A stretch of 47,201 nt of DNA from Candidatus Binatia bacterium (lineage in GTDB: Bacteria; Desulfobacterota; Binatia; UBA1149; JAJCZL01), in the NCBI GenBank assembly GCA_028278325.1, contig JANQEO010000247.1, positions 1 to 47,201 of the forward strand, given 5' to 3'. Of this stretch, positions 33,889-42,205 are shown in pieces (position 1 is the stretch's first letter; every line of letters begins with the position of its first letter). A program made the translations under genes and the position numbers. The notes beneath the pieces are model-generated. The model did no database searches and had not been told where the DNA came from. It worked only from the letters and a program-made list of their open reading frames with translations.

Positions 33889-35319
33889 CTAGCTCGTCAT
33901 GTTGAGATAGGCGGTCAGCAGTTCGTCGCGGCGGTCGGCCGGCAGCATGTCGAGCATGGTGTTGAGCGGCGCCATGCGCTCAGGCAGATCCGGACCGGTA
34001 AGACCGGCGAGGGGGGCGATGCGCATGAGAATATCCTCTAGCGGTTTCTCGGCGACTTCCTCGACGGCCGCGGCAAGCTCCCGCTGATCGAAAGCGGGGC
34101 CGTTCCGACGGATGTCGGCAACGACCTCGCCCAGATCCTTGATGAACGTTTCGACGTGGGCGACGTTCGGTTGCGTAACGCTCACGTGAACGTTGGCCGG
34201 GCCACCCCCGCATGCGAACTGCGGCAACAGGGTCCAGCCGCGACGGCGCATCTCGTCGTCGACCTCGAAGATATTGATCGTCGTGGAGCCTAGCGTGAAC
34301 ATGCACATGTCCGGTTTCGCGAGCACCTCGATCCCGTCGATGTCTTCTATTCCGGCCAGCATGCGTTTGGTCGCGGCTTCCGATTCCCGCACGATCTGCT
34401 GCAACCCTTCTTCTCCGAGATGACGTAGCACCGCCCATGCGGCCGCTACAGGACCGCCCGTGCGCGTGCTTTGGGCCGTCGGATTGATGACCGCGTACTC
34501 GGTCGTCGAAGAACACACGAAGTAGGCGTGCTTTCGAAGGTCGCGATCGCGGTAGAGTACGACCGAGGCGTTCTTGGGGGCGTATCCGTACTTGTGTAGG
34601 TCGGCGGAGATTGTGGTCACGCCGTCGACGGAAAAATCAAAGTCCGCTACAGGCTCACCCATGCGGCGCATCACCGAGAGGTGGATGCCGCCCACACAGC
34701 CGTCGACGTGAAACAGCGTGCCGTTGTCGCGTGCGAGGGGCGCCATTTCATCGATCCCATCGATGGTTCCGTGGGAGAAGTTCGGGGCGGAGCCGACGGC
34801 CAGGATGGTGTTGGGCCCGAGCGCTCTGCGAAAAGCATCGATGTCAGCGCGGAACCCGTCGGTGTCGACCGGTGTGACTACGGTGTGAAGTCCGAGGTAG
34901 TGAGCGGCCTTTATGAACGCCGGGTGAGCGGTGACCGGCAACACCATTTCAGGAGCGGTGACCTCGGGGCGATGCTCGCGCGCCCAATCGCGCGAGGCCT
35001 TGACGGCCATCAGGATGCTCTCGGTGCCCCCGCTGGTGATGTTGCCCGCCGCTGCCTGCTCGCCTCGTAGCAACTCGGCGATCGACTCGACGATGTCGCG
35101 CTCGAGCTTCCCGACGCTCGGATACATGTTTATGTAGAGCGCGTTTTGCGCCAGGAAACGCGTGTAGGCTTCGACCGCCAAGCCGTGCGCTCCTTCGCCA
35201 GGATCGTATAGGCCGGTCAACACCTTGCCGCTTCGCCAGTCGACGTCGCCCGTCGCGTATGTAGCCAGCTCATCGAGGACGGCTGGGGCTTCAACGCCCT
35301 TGGTCTGCAGGACTCCCAT
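33889..35319 (-). CDS. Pyridoxal-dependent decarboxylase family, sphingosine-1-phosphate-lyase-like
   Basis: This 476-residue PLP enzyme of the group II decarboxylase fold has NITSGGTESILMAVKASRDW for the cofactor phosphate, VTAHPAFIKAAHYLGL with the stacking His, HVDGCVGG with the pyridine Asp, and TISADLHKYGYAPKNASV with Schiff-base Lys243. The HPAFIKAAHYLGL and LHKYGYAPKN wording is closest to sphingosine-1-phosphate lyases, which split long-chain base phosphates into an aldehyde and phosphoethanolamine, rather than to glutamate decarboxylase. Unlike the eukaryotic enzyme it has no membrane anchor. An extra C-terminal ~70 residues (AEKPLEDILMRIAPLAG) follow the catalytic domain. A decarboxylase role on an aromatic or acidic amino acid is the alternative. 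Confidence 0.85.
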   Translation of the reverse strand: MGVLQTKGVEAPAVLDELATYATGDVDWRSGKVLTGLYDPGEGAHGLAVEAYTRFLAQNALYINMYPSVGKLERDIVESIAELLRGEQAAAGNITSGGTESILMAVKASRDWAREHRPEVTAPEMVLPVTAHPAFIKAAHYLGLHTVVTPVDTDGFRADIDAFRRALGPNTILAVGSAPNFSHGTIDGIDEMAPLARDNGTLFHVDGCVGGIHLSVMRRMGEPVADFDFSVDGVTTISADLHKYGYAPKNASVVLYRDRDLRKHAYFVCSSTTEYAVINPTAQSTRTGGPVAAAWAVLRHLGEEGLQQIVRESEAATKRMLAGIEDIDGIEVLAKPDMCMFTLGSTTINIFEVDDEMRRRGWTLLPQFACGGGPANVHVSVTQPNVAHVETFIKDLGEVVADIRRNGPAFDQRELAAAVEEVAEKPLEDILMRIAPLAGLTGPDLPERMAPLNTMLDMLPADRRDELLTAYLNMTS

Positions 35320-35363
35320 TTGTCGACTAGTTACTCGACCTTCGGCCGTATTGGAAGTGACGG

Positions 35364-35780
35364 TTGCGTTATGTCGACCCTGGCCTTAGGCCTCTCGGCG
35401 TGAGAACGGTTTCCGCTCTCTTGGGCCTACCTCTAGTAGCCACTATCGTAATCGCCTTGGCCCAAGGAACCCGCCACTTCGCTTGGGACTGGCCTGTACA
35501 CGCGCATCATCACCTACTAGCCCACCTCAGCTCGGCGGTCGGACTCTGCATCGTCTCGCTTCTACTCGTGTTCGGCCCGCTGCGGCGCGGTGAAGCCTGG
35601 GCGTGGTGGGCTCTGTGTATAGCAGGCGTCGCGATCTACGGGGGTTACTGGCTCGGGAATGCGACGGTCGGACTTGGCGAACCCGGCCTGGCCCCTAATA
35701 CGAGCCAGGCGATTCAGACTCTCATGTATGTGGCGGGACTGGTTCTCGCACGTGGGCACCTGGGCAAACCCGAGATCTGA
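35364..35780 (+). CDS. Small four-helix membrane protein, unrecognised
   Basis: The protein has up to 138 residues and about four membrane helices (SALLGLPLVATIVIALAQ, LSSAVGLCIVSLLLVFG, WWALCIAGVAIYGGYWLG, QAIQTLMYVAGLVLARG). A His-rich loop, HAHHHLLAH, lies between the first two. The TTG at 35364 and GTG at 35400 are both possible starts; neither has a strong ribosome binding site. The gene is divergent from the S1P-lyase-like gene and stands about 120 bases before the DUF1326 gene. No function can be assigned. Confidence 0.55.
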   Translation: MRYVDPGLRPLGVRTVSALLGLPLVATIVIALAQGTRHFAWDWPVHAHHHLLAHLSSAVGLCIVSLLLVFGPLRRGEAWAWWALCIAGVAIYGGYWLGNATVGLGEPGLAPNTSQAIQTLMYVAGLVLARGHLGKPEI

Positions 35781-35899
35781 GATCTCGTTCGAAGAAGCGC
35801 TGGCGAACTTCCCTCGGGATTGTGTTAGCCGGACTCGTCTAGTTACCTGATGTGCCCGGCACGGACGTTGGACGCCACCACGGCAAGGAGACGAACCTC

Positions 35900-36526
35900 A
35901 TGAAACGTAGAGTATTACCGATCTTACAGATGTTCGCGGCTAGTCTGATTCTCGTAGCACAGGCTCCGGCTCAGCAACCGGCTCAATGGGCCCTTCAAGC
36001 CGATATTGCAGAGAGCTGTAGTTGCGACCCCGCGTGCCCCTGCATGTTCGGCTCACCCATGACCAACGAAACGTGCGAGGGTAGCCGGCTATACGAAATC
36101 AAAAAGGGCGAATTCGGTGGTGTGACACTCGACGGCTTGAAGGTGATCGCGACGTTCAGTGTGGGCAAATGGGTGAAGTACTACGTCAGCGAAGACGCCA
36201 CGGATGAGCAGCTAAAGGCGGTGCCGTCATTGATCTCGAATGCCTCCCCCGTATTCGACGTGAAGGTGCTGAGCGTCGAGAAAGGCAAGATCTCCATTGA
36301 ACGTTCGCCGACCCGGATGAAGTTTGCGGGGCCGGCATCAAGCGTCGAGATAGAACAGATGACCGGCTTAGACGGCAATCCGGTCAAGATAGAGAACCTA
36401 CCCTTCGAGGATCTAGTCGACTACGTCCAGTACAAGTCCGTCAAGAACACCCACGAGAGCGACGATGCCAACTTCGAATACTCGGGGACAAACGGGTTTA
36501 CGTCGCGCGTAGACAAGAAAGGCTGA
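35900..36526 (+). CDS. Exported DUF1326 domain protein
   Basis: This 208-residue protein starts at ATG 35900 behind CAAGGAGACG, with a signal peptide (ILQMFAASLILVAQAPAQ). The mature part opens with ESCSCDPACPCMFGSP, the C-x-C...C-P-C motif that defines DUF1326 and probably binds a metal or forms disulfides. DUF1326 proteins are usually cytoplasmic and paired with a DUF2182 membrane protein; here the protein is exported and no DUF2182 gene is seen, though the membrane protein just upstream could be a partner. The open frame to 35852 has no ribosome binding site. Confidence 0.82.
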   Translation: MKRRVLPILQMFAASLILVAQAPAQQPAQWALQADIAESCSCDPACPCMFGSPMTNETCEGSRLYEIKKGEFGGVTLDGLKVIATFSVGKWVKYYVSEDATDEQLKAVPSLISNASPVFDVKVLSVEKGKISIERSPTRMKFAGPASSVEIEQMTGLDGNPVKIENLPFEDLVDYVQYKSVKNTHESDDANFEYSGTNGFTSRVDKKG

Positions 36527-36545
36527 CCGGCACGGTTGCCACCGC

Positions 36546-36574
36546 GGTGAACTGTAGGGTGGTCAAGGTGAACT
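36546..36574. repeat. Direct repeat GGTGAACT, 21 bases apart
   Basis: GGTGAACT occurs at 36546-36553 and 36567-36574, exactly two helical turns apart, about 150 bases before the sulfotransferase start. The spacing would suit a regulator binding one DNA face. The repeat is short and could arise by chance. Confidence 0.3.
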
Positions 36575-36704
36575 CCCCGCGCCGTACGCTCTAAGGACCG
36601 ACGCGACCGAGGTCCGGAACAAGCCGCAGAGCACGGCCTGGCCACACGGGTCATATCATCTGTGGCTTGTTTCACGCCGGTGGCAGGCGCACAGTGTCGC
36701 CGCT

Positions 36705-37739
36705 TTGAAGCCGCTGATCCGGAGCAACTTTCTCGACCCGGTAGGCCTGCCCTTGAGGCTGTTGGCTTCGCGCAACCGGGAGGCCTACTTTGCCATGGCC
36801 ACGGCTGCGGCGGCGGCTGTCGCTACACCATTAGATTTGCTCTTAGCCAATCGCGAACGATCCGTTTACGCGCGCTCCAAACCACCCCGCCTGCCGATAA
36901 TCTTCGTGGTAGGGGCGCCAAGAAGCGGCACCACAATCGTCTCCCAGGTATTGATCAATGCCCTGCCAGTCTCTTACTTCAACAACCTCACTCAAATCTT
37001 CCCACGTGCTCCGATTACGGCCGGCCTACTGTTTGGACGCTTTGTTCGGCGGCCGTCTCGACCGCGCTACGAAAGCTACTTCGGGCGCACATCCGGGCTG
37101 GCCGGCCCCAACGGCGGGCTACGCCTGTGGGATCGCTGGTGGACGGATCATCGCTTCGTCCCGCCTGACGATTTCGACGCTGCCGCGGCCGAGGACATGC
37201 GCAGCTTCTTTGGGGCCTACGAGGCTGCCTTCGCGAAGCCGTTGCTCAACAAGAACAATGCCCTGGCGCACTGCGCAGCTGTCGTCGCTCGGGTTCTTCC
37301 GACCGCGCGCTTCGTCTGGGTCGAGCGAGAGCCGCTCTACAACGTTCAGTCAATCATCCTTGCGCGTGAGGCCATACAGGGTTCGCGTAGCCTCCCCTAC
37401 GGCGTGGCTGCACCGGACGCATGGCCCAAGGCGGACGACATCGACGAGATATGCTCACAGGTTCTGCATCACCGGCAGAGGGCGCGCGAGCAGCAAGCCG
37501 AGCTCGGCGAAGATCGCCTACGGATCGTGGATTACGAACAGTTCTGCAAGGAACCGATGGCCCTGGTGGAACTCGTTGCATCCGAGTGGCTCCATGTCGA
37601 CATCGATGGGGCTTCGGTGGCTCCGCGACTACCGCAGCTCAGCGCCTCGAAACCTTCTGCGTTGCCTCCGTCTGAACTGGACAGGATAGCATCCAGGATC
37701 GCCGAACTTTCGTCTCTAGTCCCGGTAGCCACTCGCTGA
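36705..37739 (+). CDS. Sulfotransferase family protein
   Basis: This 344-residue protein has the PAPS 5'-phosphosulfate loop FVVGAPRSGTTIVSQVL (residues 67-83) and the 3'-phosphate region ARFVWVEREPLYNVQSIIL. It would move sulfate from PAPS to a hydroxyl or amine of a lipid, glycan or small molecule. The N-terminal 60 residues are basic and partly hydrophobic (FAMATAAAAAVATPLDLLLA), so membrane association is possible. It starts at TTG 36705 with no strong ribosome binding site; a later start would cut into conserved sequence only after residue 60, so 31 (Met) is an alternative. It is monocistronic, followed by tRNA genes on the other strand. Confidence 0.8.
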   Translation: MKPLIRSNFLDPVGLPLRLLASRNREAYFAMATAAAAAVATPLDLLLANRERSVYARSKPPRLPIIFVVGAPRSGTTIVSQVLINALPVSYFNNLTQIFPRAPITAGLLFGRFVRRPSRPRYESYFGRTSGLAGPNGGLRLWDRWWTDHRFVPPDDFDAAAAEDMRSFFGAYEAAFAKPLLNKNNALAHCAAVVARVLPTARFVWVEREPLYNVQSIILAREAIQGSRSLPYGVAAPDAWPKADDIDEICSQVLHHRQRAREQQAELGEDRLRIVDYEQFCKEPMALVELVASEWLHVDIDGASVAPRLPQLSASKPSALPPSELDRIASRIAELSSLVPVATR

Positions 37740-37854
37740 ACACGCCCTCGGCGCACGAGATCATTGACATCCAGGACGTGGCATAACTCGACCGTCTTCT
37801 TGGATGTGGGCAGCTAGAGGATGGGCGTTGTCGCGTAAGCCTCCAAAAGGAAAG

Positions 37855-37927
<73 letters not shown>

Positions 37928-37988
37928 GTGAGACGATCGCCGGCGGCCTGTTACGCCGCGCGATCAGCAACAAATCAACAACAATATG

Positions 37989-38065
37989 TGGGGTGAGCGA
38001 GGGGACTCGAACCCCCGACAACCGGAACCACAATCCGGGGCTCTACCAACTGAGCTACGCCCACC
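37989..38065 (-). tRNA. tRNA-His (GTG)
   Basis: The minus strand gives acceptor GTGGGCG/CGCTCAC, D-arm GCTCAGTTGGTAGAGC identical to that of the neighbouring tRNA-Lys, anticodon stem CCGGA/TCCGG with loop TTGTGGT, and T-arm GGGGGTTCGAGTCCCC. The anticodon is GTG. The extra 5' G (G-1, position 38065) is encoded and faces C73, the identity mark of bacterial tRNA-His. CCA follows C73 at 37989-37991. It lies 61 bases upstream of the tRNA-Lys gene. Confidence 0.95.
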
Positions 38066-38272
38066 ACGAGCGTCGGTAATCGCTTCGCGCACGCGTTTGC
38101 GAAGCACCCCGGCGCGAACAGCAGCCGAGGTTACGAAATCCCCCCGGCGTTGTCCAGCCAGGTCGCCGTTCTGCCGAGTGCAACACGGGCGGGCGCGCCA
38201 ACCGCTGCCCGCATCACGCCCAGGCCATGGCCGAGCGGCACCAACTGCCACGCTAAGACATTCGCCACCGTC

Positions 38273-39595
38273 CTATTCGCCGATGTATCCGAGAGACCGG
38301 AGGTGCTCGAGGACCTTCTCGTCGACTTCCTTGTCCTCAATGTCCTCGGCGACGGACCCACCGGTCTCGTAGGTCGCCACACGGGCAGGCTCCCGCTCCC
38401 CGATGGAAGGCTCGAACAACCCCGTTGTCACGGTGCCGACCATGTCGTCGGCGACCGGCAAACCCAGGTAATGCAGTATCGTAGGTGTGATGTCGTAAAC
38501 GCTTGATTCTTCTATCGTCTCGCCACGGCGCACTCCCGGACCATGAGCTATGACGATACCCCTCTGCCGGTGCGATCCCGACAGGTGCAGGTAGCTCGGG
38601 GTCTCCACCAGGAACTTGCCCACGGCCGGCCCGGCGCCGTGATCGGAGATGACCAGAACGAGGGTATCCTCGTCGTAGTGCTCGAGGATTCGGCCGACAG
38701 CTTTGTCGGTCCAGGCCCAGTACCGCTCTATGACACGGCCGAAATCGCGCTGCTGCTGCTCGGGCACCCCATCCTCGAAGGGCTCCGGATCCATGAATTT
38801 CCAGAAGCCGTGTTGGACGTCATCGGTGCCGCGCAGATACACGAAGGCCACATCGGGCAGCCGCCCATCGGCGAGCACGCGGTCGGCCGCTTCCAAAAAG
38901 AAGGAGTCGCGGCGATAGGCGCGAATGAAGCGGTCGGATACGAGGAAGTTGACCTGCTCCTCGGGGTCCTCGCTGCCGGCGCGCACCTTGGCCGGATCGA
39001 AGTTGATGGTCATGAACTCCGGTAAGGCTTGGATCGCACGCGCCACAGGCATGGGATCAAGTTCGGCCAGGTAGCCCGGAGGATATGATTCATGATCGAG
39101 CTGCCCGTAGTGCGCCCGGTCGGAGATCAAACGGCCGTTAACCTCCTCGGCCGGCCAGGTGATCATCCAGCCCACGACAGCCACGTCCTTTTCGTGGTCG
39201 CTGAGGATGTTCCAAACGGCCTTGGTCTTGCGCAGGGTGCGCGTCACCGGCGCGGGTTTACCCTTGGGGCCGTCGGGATAGCGCACGAAGAAGGTTATGC
39301 CGTGATCCACCGGCCTCTTGCTGGTAGCCACGGTCGTCCAGATCACCGGTGAGCTGCTCGGGCGTATCGACTTCAACGCCCCCGAGGCTCCCTCGCTTCT
39401 GAGCCTGGCGAGGTTGGGCAGCAGACCGCGCTCGATGTAACCGTCGAGCAAGTCCCAAGTGCCGGCGTCCAGACCCAAGACCAGAACCTTCGATGCGGGC
39501 TTGGCGGGCCGGTCGAAGCAGGCCGCGGCAGGTAGGCAAAGCACGGCCACCACCAGGGACACGGCGACGCGCTTGGAGACATTGGCCGGCAACAT
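38273..39595 (-). CDS. Alkaline-phosphatase-superfamily phosphohydrolase, lipoprotein
   Basis: This 440-residue protein carries a lipoprotein signal (VSLVVAVLCLPAAACFD) with the lipidated Cys26. The catalytic domain has LVLGLDAGTWDLLD (metal Asp), IRPSSSPVIWTTVATS (presumed Ser nucleophile), YLRGTDDVQHGFW and VISDHGAGPAVG (metal Asp-His). The end, LRSLGYIGE, matches the tail of the membrane paralogue at 28108-30105, which differs in having a helical membrane half instead of a lipid anchor. It should act at the outer side of the inner membrane or on the outer membrane. The substrate is unknown; phosphodiesters or phosphonates are usual for the superfamily. Confidence 0.88.
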   Translation of the reverse strand: MLPANVSKRVAVSLVVAVLCLPAAACFDRPAKPASKVLVLGLDAGTWDLLDGYIERGLLPNLARLRSEGASGALKSIRPSSSPVIWTTVATSKRPVDHGITFFVRYPDGPKGKPAPVTRTLRKTKAVWNILSDHEKDVAVVGWMITWPAEEVNGRLISDRAHYGQLDHESYPPGYLAELDPMPVARAIQALPEFMTINFDPAKVRAGSEDPEEQVNFLVSDRFIRAYRRDSFFLEAADRVLADGRLPDVAFVYLRGTDDVQHGFWKFMDPEPFEDGVPEQQQRDFGRVIERYWAWTDKAVGRILEHYDEDTLVLVISDHGAGPAVGKFLVETPSYLHLSGSHRQRGIVIAHGPGVRRGETIEESSVYDITPTILHYLGLPVADDMVGTVTTGLFEPSIGEREPARVATYETGGSVAEDIEDKEVDEKVLEHLRSLGYIGE

Positions 39596-39676
39596 CAGCC
39601 GTTCATGGTCTCATGTTCGCGGCGGGGGTCCAACATCGTCCGGCCCGGGACCGGTTGAGCAACGGAAGCGAAAACC

Positions 39677-40819
39677 TCAGGCCGCCGGGGCTCCGCCGCC
39701 CAACTCTCTCGGCACACTCTCGATGTGAAGGCTGCGGGTCGGGAAGGCTATCTCCAGACCCATCTCCTCGAGCTTGCGCATGATCTTGAGGTTCACGCGC
39801 TGGCGGACGTCGAGGTAGTACTGCCAGTTGGCCGAATTCGAGAAGTAGTAGATGAAGATGTCCAGGGAAGAATCGCCGAAGTCCGTGAAGTTCACCAGCG
39901 TGGTCATGCGCTGATCGACGCCTTCGTCTTCCTTGAGGATCTGACGGATGGCCTCTACGGCCTTCTCCATCTGGTCGGCGGTGGTCGAGTAGGTCACTCC
40001 CACCGTCATCTTGATGCGCCGCACGCCCAGGCCAGGGTCCTTGCGCCGGTCCATGTTCTCGACCGTCACGTTGGCCAAGTGGTTATTAGGGATGTTCTCC
40101 ACCGTCTTGGCGAAGGTGCGAATTCGCGTGGAGCGGAAGCCGATACGCTCGACGATACCCTCGAAGCCGTCGCCGCTGATCCAATCGCCAACCTTAAAGG
40201 GCTTGTCGAGAAGGATCATGATCGAACCGAACATGTTGGCGATGGTGTCTTGAGAGGCTAGCGCCAGGGCCGCGCCGCCGATGCCCAGAGACGCGATCAG
40301 GCCGGCGATCGAGTAGCCGAGGTTCTGGGCCAGCACCAGACCGAAGACGATGACGACCAGGATGCGCAGGCTGCTCACGAACAGGGGCACGATGCCCATG
40401 TCTACCCAGTCGTCGGGATCCTTGGCCCTGGAATGCAGGATGGCGTCTACGACATCGATGAGCCGGTAGGTCAGCCATGCAAGGAAGAAAAGGAATATTA
40501 CCTGACCAATGCGCTGCAAGGCCGCGAAGAGGTTGGGCGCGTCGACCGAGGCCGCCGGAATGTAGATCGCAAGCCATATACCGTAGGAGAGAACGAGCCA
40601 GCGGAGCGGCTTCCTGATGGCCTCGATGACGGCGTCGTCCCAAGGAAAATCGGTACGCTTCGCCAGAGCGTGCAGGCGGTTGAAGAGGATGACCAAGAGA
40701 ATGCGGCCGAGCACCAGGGAGGCGAAAAGGATGGCGAAGCTCAGTGCGATGCTGCTTAGGCTCACACCGTAAATATCCTGAGACAGGGACCCGCGGATCG
40801 GTTCTAGCAATTGTTCCAT
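39677..40819 (-). CDS. Small-conductance mechanosensitive channel (MscS family)
   Basis: This 380-residue inner-membrane channel opens under membrane tension to release solutes on osmotic downshock. It has five hydrophobic helices; the last, with IAGLIASLGIGGAALALASQ then DTIANMFGSIMILLDKPFKVGDWI-like sequence, is the pore-lining TM3 and start of the beta domain. The next region, GIVERIGFRSTRIRTF and IPNNHLANVTVENMDRR, is the MscS middle domain. One extra pair of helices precedes the canonical three. It lies upstream of the AP-superfamily lipoprotein on the same strand, 81 bases away, and divergent from the acyl-CoA dehydrogenase genes. Confidence 0.93.
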   Translation of the reverse strand: MEQLLEPIRGSLSQDIYGVSLSSIALSFAILFASLVLGRILLVILFNRLHALAKRTDFPWDDAVIEAIRKPLRWLVLSYGIWLAIYIPAASVDAPNLFAALQRIGQVIFLFFLAWLTYRLIDVVDAILHSRAKDPDDWVDMGIVPLFVSSLRILVVIVFGLVLAQNLGYSIAGLIASLGIGGAALALASQDTIANMFGSIMILLDKPFKVGDWISGDGFEGIVERIGFRSTRIRTFAKTVENIPNNHLANVTVENMDRRKDPGLGVRRIKMTVGVTYSTTADQMEKAVEAIRQILKEDEGVDQRMTTLVNFTDFGDSSLDIFIYYFSNSANWQYYLDVRQRVNLKIMRKLEEMGLEIAFPTRSLHIESVPRELGGGAPAA

Positions 40820-40981
40820 GCCGGCGCGCGAATCTTAGGGTCATTCAAAGAACAGCCGCAAGTCGGCAGAGCGCTTCGCGACGGCTATGCACAAGCGCGG
40901 AGTTCGGTTGCCGCGGTCGACACCCTGTGACATTCAATCGGGTCGGCCGCGCTCCCCTGAGCATCAAGGCCCGGAGGACCA

Positions 40982-42190
40982 ATGTCGCAAAAGAAGGACA
41001 CGCCCGAACAGGCCGAGTTTCGCCAATACTGCCGCAATTGGCTTGCCGAAAACCGCCCCGGCCCGCCGAACTTCCGCCTACCCCAAGGCGCGATCGAGGT
41101 GATGACGGAACAGCAGCGCGAGTACCTCGCCGCCTGGCAAAAGAAGTGTTACGAAGCCGGCCTGATCGGTTGCGATTATCCCAAAGAATGCGGAGGCGGA
41201 GGCCACACCAACTTCCAGGCCATTGCCAACCAGGAACTCAGTCACGCCGATGTTCCCTACATGCTAAACGTCATCGGCCTCGGCATGGCCGCGCCCACGA
41301 TCCTCAACCACGGCACCGACGAGCAAAAGGCCCGTTTTCTACCGCGCCTGTTCTCCTGCGAAGACGTATGGTGCCAAGGGTTTTCCGAGCCGGGCGCCGG
41401 TAGCGATCTGGCAGGGGTCCAGACCTCGGCGGTACGTGACGGCGACAACTGGATCATCAACGGCCACAAGGTGTGGACGAGCCTGGCCCATTTCGCCAGC
41501 TGGATGATCATCCTTTGCCGCACCAGCAGCGACGACAAGTACAAGGGCCTGACCTACTTCATCGTGCCCATCAAGGATGCCGAAGGCGTCACCGTGAGGC
41601 CCTTGATCAAGATCACGGGCGAGACCGGTTTCAACGAGGTGTTGTTCGAAGACCTGGTCATCCCCGACAACCTGCGCCTCGACGATGTCGGCAAAGGCTG
41701 GACGGTGGCCATGACCACGCTTCTCTACGAGAGGGGCGCCGCGGAAGGAGCCGGCGCCGGCGGAGGCATGTCGATGGACGAGCGCCTGTCCAACCTCATC
41801 GCCTTGGCCAAGCGCATGAAGCGCGGAGGCAAAGCCGCCTGGGAAGACCCGACCATCAGAGACAGCATCATGAAGTTGGCCGTACGCGCCGAGGGCATGC
41901 GCCAAGGCGGGAGGCGAGCCAAAGTCGAGGCTCTCACCGACCATCCCATGCGCCTGCCCCTGCAGGGCAAGCTGCTGGTCAGCGAGTTGCTCCAGGACAT
42001 AGCCGCCGTGGCTATGGAGATCGAGGGAGCACACGCCAGCCTCTACCTGGGCGACGAGAAGGCCCCCGACGAAGGCCATTGGCCCCTGGCCTACCTCAAC
42101 TCCTACGGCTTCACCATCGCTGCGGGCACCAGCGAGGTGCAAAAGAATATCCTTGGAGAACGAGTACTTGGGCTACCCAAATCAAAGTAG
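40982..42190 (+). CDS. Acyl-CoA dehydrogenase family protein, subunit 1
   Basis: This 402-residue flavoprotein has CQGFSEPGAGSDLAGVQT (substrate and flavin contact), INGHKVWTSLAHFASWMI, and the C-terminal TIAAGTSEVQKNILGERVLG, typical of the family. It oxidises acyl-CoA to trans-2-enoyl-CoA with FAD. A Gly-rich insertion GAAEGAGAGGGMS follows the helix start near residue 250. ATG 40982 follows CCGGAGGACC. It is 15 bases before a second, distant acyl-CoA dehydrogenase gene; adjacent unlike pairs of this kind often form heterotetramers, as with the steroid side-chain enzymes of actinobacteria. Confidence 0.92.
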   Translation: MSQKKDTPEQAEFRQYCRNWLAENRPGPPNFRLPQGAIEVMTEQQREYLAAWQKKCYEAGLIGCDYPKECGGGGHTNFQAIANQELSHADVPYMLNVIGLGMAAPTILNHGTDEQKARFLPRLFSCEDVWCQGFSEPGAGSDLAGVQTSAVRDGDNWIINGHKVWTSLAHFASWMIILCRTSSDDKYKGLTYFIVPIKDAEGVTVRPLIKITGETGFNEVLFEDLVIPDNLRLDDVGKGWTVAMTTLLYERGAAEGAGAGGGMSMDERLSNLIALAKRMKRGGKAAWEDPTIRDSIMKLAVRAEGMRQGGRRAKVEALTDHPMRLPLQGKLLVSELLQDIAAVAMEIEGAHASLYLGDEKAPDEGHWPLAYLNSYGFTIAAGTSEVQKNILGERVLGLPKSK

Positions 42191-42205
42191 AAGGCGAGGC
42201 TGATC

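Noticed and set aside
41339..42142. 267-residue open frame on the minus strand
   Set aside because: Antisense to acyl-CoA dehydrogenase subunit 1; composition is a mirror of that gene.
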